Assembly (NCBI GenBank): GCA_029865445.1
Contig: JAOUGY010000080.1
Coordinates: forward strand, 1-13,128
Direction: 5' to 3'
Source of the DNA: Acidimicrobiia bacterium
GTDB taxonomy: Bacteria; Actinomycetota; Acidimicrobiia; Spongiisociales; ZC4RG35
Length of the DNA stretch: 13,128 nucleotides
Shown here: positions 6,762 through 13,128 of the stretch, in pieces
Position numbering within the stretch: the stretch's first letter is position 1
How the letters are laid out: the number at the start of each line of letters is the position of its first letter
Notes under the pieces: model-generated
Database searches by the model: none
What the model saw: the letters and a program-made list of their open reading frames with translations, nothing else
What the model was told of the DNA's origin: nothing
Position numbers and translations under genes: made by a program

Positions 6762-8555
6762 GTGTTTGAACCGGCCGTACAAATCACGCTGGTGGTCGTG
6801 GCCGCCGTTGGGTCAGGATGGCTGGCCGACCGAATGCGGATTCCGGCGATCTTGCCGCTGCTCGCCGTCGGAATCTTGCTCGGCCCCGTTGGTGGCGTGC
6901 TCGACCCCGACGGCCTGGTCGGAACCGAACTGTTGATCCCCCTCGTTGGGCTCGCAGTCGGGGTGATCCTCTTCGAAGGCGGCCTGTCGCTGAGGATCGC
7001 GGAGATCGAAGGTTCACAGCGGGTCATCTGGCGGCTCGTGACCGTCGGGGCCGCTGTCACCTGGATCACCGCCACCGCGGCAGCCCGGCTGCTCCTCGAC
7101 ATCGGCCTCGGCGCAGCGGTCGTTCTGGGCTCGATCCTGGTGGTCTCAGGCCCCACCGTCGTCGGGCCCGTGCTGCGTACCGTGCGCCCGAGTCGCAAGG
7201 TCGGCTCGATCCTCAAGTGGGAATCGATATTCATCGATCCCGTGGGAGCGATGCTGGCCGTGATCGCCTTCGACGTCGTTGTCGCCGGGGCCGCACGACC
7301 TTCCCTCGGATCGCTAGTCGCCGAGGTGGCGGCTTTCACGGCGATCGGCATCGGGGTTGGCGGGATTCTCTCGGTCGTGGCGATCTTCGCTCTACGACGC
7401 CACTGGGTGCCCGAACACCTCATCAGCCTGTTCGGTCTCGCCCTCGCTCTCGTCGCCTATGCCCTTTCGAACGAGGTCGTCCACGAGTCGGGCCTCCTCG
7501 CCACCACGGTCCTCGGTCTCGTTCTCGCCAACCACCGGCGGATCAAGACCGAGTCGCTCGTCCGGTTCTCCGAGGTACTGCGCGTTCTCCTGATCGGCGT
7601 ACTGTTCATCGTTCTCAGTGCTCGCCTCAGCCGCGACCAGCTGGCGTCGATCGGATGGGGAGCGGTCGGGCTGGTGCTCGTGCTGGTCCTCGTGGCGCGA
7701 CCGCTGTCGGTGTGGGCATCGACGATCGGCTCCGACTTCACCGCCCGACAGCGCGTTCTGATCGCCGGCGTGGCCCCCAGGGGTATCGTCGCGGCGTCGA
7801 TCGCGTCGGTCTTCGGGCTCGAACTCGAGGAGGCCGGGGTGGCGGGAGCCGAACTCCTCACCCCGGTGGTTTTCGCGGTGATCATCGCCACCGTGCTCAT
7901 CTACGGACTCGGTGCCGGACCGCTCGCCCGGGCGCTGGGCCTCGCCCGCAAGGGCCAGGAGGGTGTTCTCGTGTTGGGGGCAGGCACGGTCGAGCGAGCC
8001 CTCGGTCAGGCGTTGTCGGACGCCGGCGTGGAGGTCGTGCTGGCGACGATCAACCGAAATGACGAACGGGGCGCCCGCATGGCAGGTCTTCGGACGTACT
8101 ACGGGAACATCCTCGACGAAGACGTCGACCTGCGGCTCGAAATGTCCGGAATCGGCCGGCTCATGGCCCTCACGCCCAACGACGAGGTGAATGCCTTGGC
8201 CTCCCGCCGGTTCTCCGACCTCTTCGGTGGCGGCGAGGTCTACCAGCTGTCGGCCATGCCCCCACCCCCTGGTGTCGAAGGGACCGTCGTGGACCTGGGC
8301 GGACGCCAGCTGTTCGGTGAATCCGTGAATTACCCGGCGCTGCGCAAGGCGATCACCGAAGGGAGCATCCGAAGGACTGCAATCTCCGAGAAGTTCGACT
8401 CGAGGGCATTCTCGGACAGACACGGCGATGATGCCGTCCCACTGCTCGCAGTGCGCGACGGCAGGCTGCTGGTGTCGGTTGTCGACTCTCCAACCTCGTT
8501 GCTGGATCGTCTTCAGCCCGGTGACCAATTGCTGTGGCTGCCCATCGGCGATTGA
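6762..8555 (+). CDS. CPA1-type cation/proton antiporter with C-terminal RCK (TrkA-N) domain
   Basis: A 597-residue inner-membrane transporter that likely exchanges Na+ or K+ for H+. Residues ~1-393 hold about a dozen hydrophobic segments. Family motifs are LFEGG (70-74), SGPTVVGP (129-136), LKWESIFIDPVGA (151-163, with Asp159 in the transport core) and VAPRGIVAASIAS (337-349). Residues ~400-500 form a TrkA-N-like Rossmann domain with GNILDEDVDL and ALTPNDEVNALA. The nucleotide loop reads GAGTVE, so the third glycine of GxGxxG is Glu411. Residues ~500-597 resemble a TrkA-C-like tail ending in LQPGDQLLWL. The RCK part would gate transport by nucleotide or ion sensing. Start: GTG at 6762 with GTGAGGG upstream. 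Ion specificity cannot be read from the sequence. Its 3' end overlaps the convergent DUF899 frame by 43 bp. Confidence 0.9.
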   Translation: MFEPAVQITLVVVAAVGSGWLADRMRIPAILPLLAVGILLGPVGGVLDPDGLVGTELLIPLVGLAVGVILFEGGLSLRIAEIEGSQRVIWRLVTVGAAVTWITATAAARLLLDIGLGAAVVLGSILVVSGPTVVGPVLRTVRPSRKVGSILKWESIFIDPVGAMLAVIAFDVVVAGAARPSLGSLVAEVAAFTAIGIGVGGILSVVAIFALRRHWVPEHLISLFGLALALVAYALSNEVVHESGLLATTVLGLVLANHRRIKTESLVRFSEVLRVLLIGVLFIVLSARLSRDQLASIGWGAVGLVLVLVLVARPLSVWASTIGSDFTARQRVLIAGVAPRGIVAASIASVFGLELEEAGVAGAELLTPVVFAVIIATVLIYGLGAGPLARALGLARKGQEGVLVLGAGTVERALGQALSDAGVEVVLATINRNDERGARMAGLRTYYGNILDEDVDLRLEMSGIGRLMALTPNDEVNALASRRFSDLFGGGEVYQLSAMPPPPGVEGTVVDLGGRQLFGESVNYPALRKAITEGSIRRTAISEKFDSRAFSDRHGDDAVPLLAVRDGRLLVSVVDSPTSLLDRLQPGDQLLWLPIGD

Positions 8556-9159
8556 GTGGACCACCTTTCGATCGGAGCCTTCAGTACCTGTCGTCCACGG
8601 GCGTGCGTGGAGTACGTGTGAAACAGACCGCTGCTCCGAAGAGCAACGATGCTCAACCCGGGGGCCTCTTCTCCAAAGCCCTCGGCGCGGCGGAAGTTGT
8701 ACTCGGCATCGGTGTCGTCCGATGAGAAAGACACACCGAAATCGAAGTTGAAGTCCGATCCGGCGGACGAGACCCACTCGTAGGTCCATCCCATTCGCCG
8801 TTTGTAGGCTTCGATGGACGAGAGAGGTGCTCGAGAGCAGCACAGGAACGTGACATCCCTGGCCGCAAGGTGTGTGCCGAGACCCTCATACGTGTCCGAC
8901 CAGAACGAACAACTCGGACACCCTTCCTCCCACTCCGGACCCATCATGAAGTGATAGACGATCAGCTGGGACCGCCCATCGAACAGGTCGGCGAGACTCC
9001 TCACTCGCGGGCGGTCTGGAACGCGTAATCGGCCTCCACCTTCACCCATGGGGGTTGGCGTCGGGTGGCCGCCACCTCGTCGCGAAGTCGCGTCAACTCC
9101 TTCTCCCGCTCGAGCAGCTTCAATCGTGCCGCTCGCCATTCGACTCGTGTGCCGATCAT
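8513..9159 (-). pseudogene. DUF899 thioredoxin-like protein gene, frameshifted near the N-terminus
   Basis: The first frame starts at ATG 9159, with GAGAGGAGGT 5 nt upstream. It encodes the usual DUF899 N-terminus (EWRAARLKLLEREKELTRLRDEV, PPWVKVEADYAF), then stops at 9001-9003 after 52 residues. The family continues at once in another frame with RSLADLFDGRSQLIVYHFMMGP, EEGCPSCSFWSD, RRMGWTYEWVSSAGSDFNFDFGV and EEAPGLS. One added base near 9002 would join the parts with exactly the spacing the family shows. DUF899 proteins have a thioredoxin-like fold; the CPSC pair is at about 8909-8920. After HTYSTHARG the sequence leaves the family pattern and runs into the antisense of the antiporter end, lacking the usual LDLTPKGRDE and WV-HHD-type ending. 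It could be a true pseudogene, a sequencing error, or a programmed frameshift. The family itself is certain. Confidence 0.8.
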
Positions 9160-9232
9160 GTCTGACCTCCTCTCACCACGCTGACGAGCAGACCCGCCGG
9201 TTTTCGACTCCGATGCCTCATGTGGAAAGCTG

Positions 9233-9252
9233 TCTCCAGGCCGAGTTGGAGA
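9233..9252 (+). promoter_or_regulatory. Inverted repeat covering the ribosome binding site of the Ddn-type gene
   Basis: TCTCCA (9233-9238) and TGGAGA (9247-9252) form a perfect 6-bp stem with an 8-nt loop. The right arm overlaps the ribosome binding site GGAGAGG (9248-9254), 5 nt before the ATG at 9260. Folding of the mRNA would hide the site. Regulation is inferred only from this geometry. Confidence 0.4.
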
Positions 9253-9259
9253 GGCGACC

Positions 9260-9679
9260 ATGGCAAACGGATTGATGAGATTGTTCACGGGGATTCACGC
9301 CAAACTGGTGAAGGCCACCGGGAAACTCGGCGGAGGTACCGCCGACGGCAGTGTGCTCGTACTCCGTCACATCGGCGCGAAGTCGGGCAAGGTTCGTGAA
9401 ACCCCCCTCATGTTCTACAACGAGGGCGGAGCCCGAGTTGTCATCGCTTCGATGGGGGGAGCCCCCACCAATCCTGGCTGGTATCACAACCTGGTGGCCA
9501 ACCCGGAAACCGTCATCACGGTCGATCGTGCTCAAGAAGCCGTTCGTGCCCGTGAACTGGTGGGCGAGGAGCGGGATCGGGTCTGGGAGCGGATCAAAGC
9601 CACCGAGCCCAGGTTCGCCGGGTACGAGAAGAAGACGGATCGGGTGATGCCGCTCATAGCTCTGGAACCGCGGGCATGA
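9260..9679 (+). CDS. Deazaflavin (F420)-dependent nitroreductase-family protein (Ddn/FDOR-A type)
   Basis: A 139-residue single-domain split-barrel protein. It shows the family's key stretches: GAKSGKVRETPLMFY (39-53), where the KSGK..R.TPL loop contacts the F420 phosphate side; ASMGGAPTNPGWYHNLVANPE (63-83), with the NP-WYHNL-ANP signature; and RFAGYEKKTDRVMPLIAL near the end. Known members use reduced F420 to reduce quinones or nitroaromatic compounds at the membrane, and F420 biosynthesis is typical of actinobacteria. The N-terminal helix (GLMRLFTGIHAKLVKAT) is amphipathic and could associate with the membrane, as proposed for Ddn. Start: ATG at 9260 with GGAGAGG in a possible hairpin. It is divergent from the DUF899 gene, with 100 bp between the starts. 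The physiological substrate is unknown. Confidence 0.9.
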   Translation: MANGLMRLFTGIHAKLVKATGKLGGGTADGSVLVLRHIGAKSGKVRETPLMFYNEGGARVVIASMGGAPTNPGWYHNLVANPETVITVDRAQEAVRARELVGEERDRVWERIKATEPRFAGYEKKTDRVMPLIALEPRA

Positions 9680-9696
9680 CCCCGAGCGAGGTCATG
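9675..9696. repeat. Inverted repeat between the Ddn-type and GNAT genes
   Basis: CATGACC (9675-9681) and GGTCATG (9690-9696) are perfect 7-bp arms around an 8-nt centre. The left arm contains the stop codon of the upstream gene and the right arm lies 14 nt before the ATG at 9711. It could be an mRNA hairpin that alters expression between the two genes, or a dimeric operator. No T-tract follows, so it is not a classical terminator. Confidence 0.4.
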
Positions 9697-9710
9697 GTCC
9701 CTCGGCATCC

Positions 9711-10712
9711 ATGAGAGACATCCTGCCCGGATTCGAGACTCGCAGGCTGCTTCTGCGGCCGTTCGTTGAGGCCGACCTCGATGATCTCGTCCAGCGCCGA
9801 AACGACCCCGCGGTGGCCGAATTCCAGAATTGGACCCTCCCCTACACCCGTCGGGACGCCGAGATCCTGTTCGCGACCGAACCCGACGGTATCGACGGTT
9901 GGCGGATGCTCGTGATGACCCACAAGGAGACCGGGACCACCCTCGGGGATGTCGCCGTCGGGCTGACCTGGGATGGCCGGTGCGCCGAAGTCGGCTACAC
10001 GCTGGCATCGGAGCACTGGGGGAATGGCTACGCCGTCGAAGCGGTGGAGGCGCTCGTCGAGTTTCTGTTCGAGAACCACAACGTGACCCGGGTGCAGGGC
10101 ATGCTTCACCCTGGGAACACGGCGTCGGCCAGGGTGCTCGAACGTACTGGCTTCCTGTTCGAAGGACATACACGGCTGTCGTATTGGGTCGGAGATGACA
10201 ACTCCGACGATCACATCTATGGCATGACACGGGAGGCATGGCGTACGTGGGTGGAGCGACCGAAGAACGCTCCAGCCGAGGTGGCGCTTGCCGAGATCAC
10301 CCCCGAGATGGTCCGGAGCGCGTTCGCGCTCAGAACCCACAAGACACAGGAGGCCTTCGTCGCACCGATGGCGGTGTCGTTCGCCGATGCGCTGTACCCG
10401 GGAGATGACGAACCATGGCTGCGGTCGATCGTGGCGGACGGAGCGCTTGCGGGCTTTGTGATGGTGGGGAGATCCCCAGGAACCGAGCCGTATCTGTGGC
10501 GACTCTTGATCGACCGGGTACACCAGCGTAGGGGCATCGGGAATCGGGCCTTGGATCTGGTCGAGGCAGCGTGTCGGGAGTGGGGAAGTGCCACTGTTCT
10601 GGCCTCGTACGCGACCGGGCGCGGCTCCCCGGAGGGGTTCTATCGAAACCGGGGGTACGTCCCCACGGGGCGAGTTGTCGACGGAGAGACCGAGGCACGC
10701 AAGCGGTTGTGA
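9711..10712 (+). CDS. Tandem two-domain GNAT N-acetyltransferase
   Basis: A 333-residue soluble protein made of two different GNAT domains that would transfer acetyl from acetyl-CoA. The first (1-~178) is of RimJ/RimL type: TRRLLLRPFVEADLDDL (10-26), EVGYTLASEHWGNGYAVEAV (93-112) with the W-GxGYA pyrophosphate loop, and HPGNTASARVLERTGF (133-148). The second (~188-333) resembles small diamine/spermidine N-acetyltransferases: KTQEAFVAPMAVSFADAL, WRLLIDRVHQRRGIGNRAL (263-281) with an intact Q-R-x-G-x-G motif, and GSPEGFYRNRGYVPTGR (305-321). Both acetyl-CoA loops look intact, so both may be active. Start: ATG at 9711, with only a weak ribosome binding site. Its stop overlaps the GTG of the FIST gene by 4 nt. 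Substrates are unknown; the polyamine-type resemblance of the second domain is by pattern only. Confidence 0.88.
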   Translation: MRDILPGFETRRLLLRPFVEADLDDLVQRRNDPAVAEFQNWTLPYTRRDAEILFATEPDGIDGWRMLVMTHKETGTTLGDVAVGLTWDGRCAEVGYTLASEHWGNGYAVEAVEALVEFLFENHNVTRVQGMLHPGNTASARVLERTGFLFEGHTRLSYWVGDDNSDDHIYGMTREAWRTWVERPKNAPAEVALAEITPEMVRSAFALRTHKTQEAFVAPMAVSFADALYPGDDEPWLRSIVADGALAGFVMVGRSPGTEPYLWRLLIDRVHQRRGIGNRALDLVEAACREWGSATVLASYATGRGSPEGFYRNRGYVPTGRVVDGETEARKRL

Positions 10713-11908
10713 ATGCTTCAGTTGAATGGAGTGCCGCCGGCATTGCACTGAGTAGGGGTGTGCGCGGACGGAGTGCGACGAAGACGGCAATTCTCACCTA
10801 CGATCGTGATGGCGGCTGGTCCACGCCGATGCCCGCGCTCGATTCGGAGTCGACCCTCGTGGCCGTTTTCGCCGCAGCCGATTACTTCGACGCACCAGAG
10901 CCCTTCTTGGACCTGAGCGAGGCGTTCCCGACGTCCGTTGTCGTCGGTTGTTCCACCGCTGGAGAGATCTCGGGTGGACGGGTGCACGACGACACGATCG
11001 TGGTCGCCATCTGCAAGTTCGACACGGCGACATTGCGCCTCGCATCTGCGAGCATCGACCGCACGTCGATGTCGCGTTCTGCTGGAGCTTCGATCGCCCG
11101 TGACCTGGCGAGCCCCGACCTGCGGAGTGTGCTGGTGCTGTCCGAGGGGCTGTCGGTCAACGGCTCTGATCTGGCGCGAGGTCTGGCGGGCGTCTTCGGC
11201 TCCTCGGTCCTGGTCACTGGTGGGCCGGCCGCCGACCCTGGTCGGTTCGAACGGACCTGGGTGTTGCACAACGGCCTCCCCGCGATGAATCGGGTTTCGG
11301 CGGTTGGCTTCTACGGCGACTCTGTGGAGGTGAGCTACGGCTACCAGGGCGGTTGGGACATCTTTGGGCCCCAACGGAAGGTGACCAGATCCGTCGGAAC
11401 TGTCGTCTATGAGCTCGACGGAGAACCGGCCCTCGATCTGTACGAGAAGTATTTGGGAGAACTGGCCGCCGACCTCCCCGGGAGCGGGCTCCTGTTCCCC
11501 CTCGCCGTGTGGAGCGACGACCCCGGCGACCAGGTCGTACGAACATTGCTCGGTATCGATCGTGAACGGAGAAGCGTCACCTTCGCAGGCGACGTCGAAG
11601 AGGGCTCTTGGGCCCAGCTCATGCAAGCGAACTTCGATCGGCTGGTGGAAGGCGCCTCCAGCGCCGCCGCGATGGCTCGCGGACATTCCGACGGCCGTGA
11701 CGCCCTCGCCCTGGCCGTGAGCTGCGTGGGCCGCAAACTGGTGCTCGGCGACCGCGTCGAAGACGAGGCAGAAGCGGCGCTCGAGTCGCTTCCCTGGGGC
11801 GCTGTCCAAGCAGGCTTCTACTCGTTTGGTGAGCTTTCACCGAACGGCGTGGGCCGCTGCGACCTCCACAACCAGACGATGACGATCACGGTCATCTCAG
11901 AGGTCTGA
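10709..11908 (+). CDS. FIST-domain sensory protein (FIST_N + FIST_C)
   Basis: A 399-residue soluble protein. The FIST_N region (~20-235) shows KTAILTYDRDGGWSTPMPALDS, LVAVFAA, a central VVVGCSTAGEISGGRVHDDTIVVAI stretch, and SVLVTGGPAADPGRF with FYGDSVEVSYGYQGGWDIFGP. The FIST_C region (~240-385) has ALDLYEKYLG, FPLAVW, VRTLLGID, GDVEEGSWAQLM and a closing AVQAGFYSFGELSPNG. FIST domains were described as small-ligand-binding sensory modules in signal transduction, with amino acids suggested as ligands. Start: GTG at 10709 overlapping the previous stop (GTGA); a GTG at 10760 is an alternative, since homology begins shortly after it. The stop overlaps the kinase start (TGATG), which argues that this protein feeds the kinase. 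It has no membrane segment or signal peptide, so the signal is probably intracellular. Confidence 0.88.
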   Translation: MNASVEWSAAGIALSRGVRGRSATKTAILTYDRDGGWSTPMPALDSESTLVAVFAAADYFDAPEPFLDLSEAFPTSVVVGCSTAGEISGGRVHDDTIVVAICKFDTATLRLASASIDRTSMSRSAGASIARDLASPDLRSVLVLSEGLSVNGSDLARGLAGVFGSSVLVTGGPAADPGRFERTWVLHNGLPAMNRVSAVGFYGDSVEVSYGYQGGWDIFGPQRKVTRSVGTVVYELDGEPALDLYEKYLGELAADLPGSGLLFPLAVWSDDPGDQVVRTLLGIDRERRSVTFAGDVEEGSWAQLMQANFDRLVEGASSAAAMARGHSDGRDALALAVSCVGRKLVLGDRVEDEAEAALESLPWGAVQAGFYSFGELSPNGVGRCDLHNQTMTITVISEV

Positions 11909-13128
11909 TGCACAGGGCCCTCGACCGTCAGCTGCGGCGTCTTGGGCTCTCCCCGGGCTCGCCGCCGGACTCCGTGGAGTGGGGGAAGCTCCTGGAGGTC
12001 GTCTCTTCGTCGTACGACGATGCAGACAAGACCCGCTACCGGCTCGAACGAGCCCTCTCGATCAGCTCCGAGGAGAGTCGGGGCCACTCCGATCGTCAGC
12101 TTGCGCTCACACGATGTGCCCACGCCCTTCTCGCCAGCGAGTCTGCGTCACCTGAGCGAGATGCTCTGGAGGCGCTGTGTGCGGCGGTCTCCATCGATGG
12201 CGGTTGGATCGCTCGATTGGACGGCGGCCCTGACGTGGTGGCGGTGGTTGGTTCCGTTGACGGGATCGCTGCAGCGCTCGCCTCCCACCACCGTCGAGAC
12301 ACGAGGCCATCGGTGCATTCGATACGGTCGAGCGCAGCCGGCGAACACGACTTGTGTGCACCCATCTACGTGCACGACGAAAGGCGAGGCACGATCGGCC
12401 TTCGGATCGCGCGGGACAGCAGCGTCTTCTCGGATGCGGTCATCGATCTGGTGGCGACAGCGGCCTCCATGGTCGGGGCCTACTGGGCGCGGGAGCAAGC
12501 GCAGGAGCGACTCGAGGCACTGATTGCCTCCAAGGACCAGTTCGTCGCGTCGATCTCTCACGAACTGCGCACGCCGCTCACCGGGGTCGTCGGCTTCGCA
12601 CACGAACTGGCCTCCCACTGGCACGCATTCACAGCCGATGAGGCCCGCGAGCTGGTCGATCTGATCCTCGAGCAAAGCGAGGACGTCGCCAATCTCGTTG
12701 AAGACCTGTTGGTCGTGGCCAGGTCCGACATCGAACGAATCCGGCTTCATCCGGAAGAGCTCAACCTTCGGCAGCAGGCCTTCATCGCGGCCGGTCGCCT
12801 CGCGGGCACCGCCGCGGTCCTGTTCGAGGGCCACGGTACGGCGATCGGCGACGCGGTTCGGGTTCGTCAGGTGATCCGGAACCTGGTGACGAACGCGGTC
12901 CGCTACGGGGGCCCTCGGATCCGGATCAGGATCGCTCAGGAATTCGAGGTCGTCCATCTCGAGGTACGCGATGACGGGCCTGGGATCCCCGAGGAATCGG
13001 TCGAGTTGATCTTCGAGGCTTTTCAGTCAGCCCACGACGTTCCCACACAGCCAGGTTCCGTCGGGTTGGGCCTGTGGGTGGCAAAGACCCTGGCCCGTCT
13101 CATGAATGGGTCACTGGACTACCGCCGG
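11908..13128 (+). CDS. Histidine kinase with GAF-like sensor domain (partial, cut by window edge)
   Basis: An open frame of 407 codons runs off the window; by family pattern only the last part of the ATPase domain is missing. Residues 1-57 match a conserved leader seen before many kinases: RALDRQLRRLGL, WGKLLEVVSSSY, DKTRYRLERALSISS. Residues ~60-195 look like a GAF domain (LCAPIYVHDERRGTIGLRI). HisKA follows with SKDQFVASISHELRTPL and phospho-acceptor His218. The ATPase domain has an N box (RQVIRNLVTNAVRYG; Asn325, Asn329), a G1 box DDGPGIP (355-361), FEAF, and a G2 box GLGLWVAKTLA from Gly386. No membrane segment is present, so it is a cytoplasmic kinase. Start: ATG at 11908, sharing one base with the FIST stop. 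The FIST protein is the likely partner or input; no response regulator lies within the window. Confidence 0.9.
   Translation, partial: MHRALDRQLRRLGLSPGSPPDSVEWGKLLEVVSSSYDDADKTRYRLERALSISSEESRGHSDRQLALTRCAHALLASESASPERDALEALCAAVSIDGGWIARLDGGPDVVAVVGSVDGIAAALASHHRRDTRPSVHSIRSSAAGEHDLCAPIYVHDERRGTIGLRIARDSSVFSDAVIDLVATAASMVGAYWAREQAQERLEALIASKDQFVASISHELRTPLTGVVGFAHELASHWHAFTADEARELVDLILEQSEDVANLVEDLLVVARSDIERIRLHPEELNLRQQAFIAAGRLAGTAAVLFEGHGTAIGDAVRVRQVIRNLVTNAVRYGGPRIRIRIAQEFEVVHLEVRDDGPGIPEESVELIFEAFQSAHDVPTQPGSVGLGLWVAKTLARLMNGSLDYRR

Noticed and set aside
7392..8843. Minus-strand open frame of 483 codons
   Set aside because: Antisense of the antiporter gene, rich in Arg, Gln, His and Glu, with no domain. 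The antiporter frame is clearly real.
9654..10790. Minus-strand open frame of 378 codons
   Set aside because: Antisense of the tandem GNAT gene, with low-complexity composition and no start signal.
10718..11809. Minus-strand open frame of 363 codons
   Set aside because: Antisense of the FIST gene; no recognisable motifs.
12148..12957. Minus-strand open frame of 269 codons and shorter frames at 11942-12641
   Set aside because: They lie over the histidine kinase, whose plus-strand frame runs from 11908 to the window end with all kinase motifs in order.

Overview
This 13.1 kb window is GC-rich chromosomal DNA, most likely from an actinobacterium. The clues are a deazaflavin (F420)-type nitroreductase-family protein, a mycothiol/maleylpyruvate-isomerase-type DinB-fold protein, GTG starts, strong purine-rich ribosome binding sites and two apparent leaderless genes. 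An Acidimicrobiia-like source is my guess; nothing here proves the taxon. I see no rRNA, tRNA, CRISPR array, transposase or phage gene.

Layout. The left part (160-4135) is on the minus strand: a flavodoxin-domain protein, a small DUF5661-like protein, and a 991-residue secreted protein with a beta-propeller-like region, three bacterial Ig-like repeats and a C-terminal beta-rich module. A 200-bp divergent intergenic region follows, holding a clear hairpin-plus-T8 intrinsic terminator on the minus strand. To its right is a plus-strand run: a TIGR03086-type protein with an AraC-family regulator 12 nt behind it, a 63-residue membrane protein, a DUF2461 protein, and a CPA1-type cation/proton antiporter with a C-terminal RCK/TrkA-N domain. 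A convergent minus-strand DUF899 thioredoxin-like gene (8513-9159) is broken by a frameshift near its N-terminus and has an abnormal tail.

The right part (9260-13128) is on the plus strand: a Ddn-type deazaflavin-dependent protein, then a tightly packed set of a tandem two-domain GNAT acetyltransferase, a FIST-domain protein and a histidine kinase cut by the window edge. The last three overlap by 4 and 1 nt (GTGA, TGATG). I read FIST plus kinase as a soluble sensory pair, with the double acetyltransferase as a translationally linked partner. This is the most system-like part of the window.

Other points are two genes sharing an identical 12-base start context that fits leaderless transcription, inverted repeats at both ends of the Ddn-type gene (one covering its ribosome binding site), and a DUF2461 gene whose C-terminal part looks locally frame-shifted and restored.
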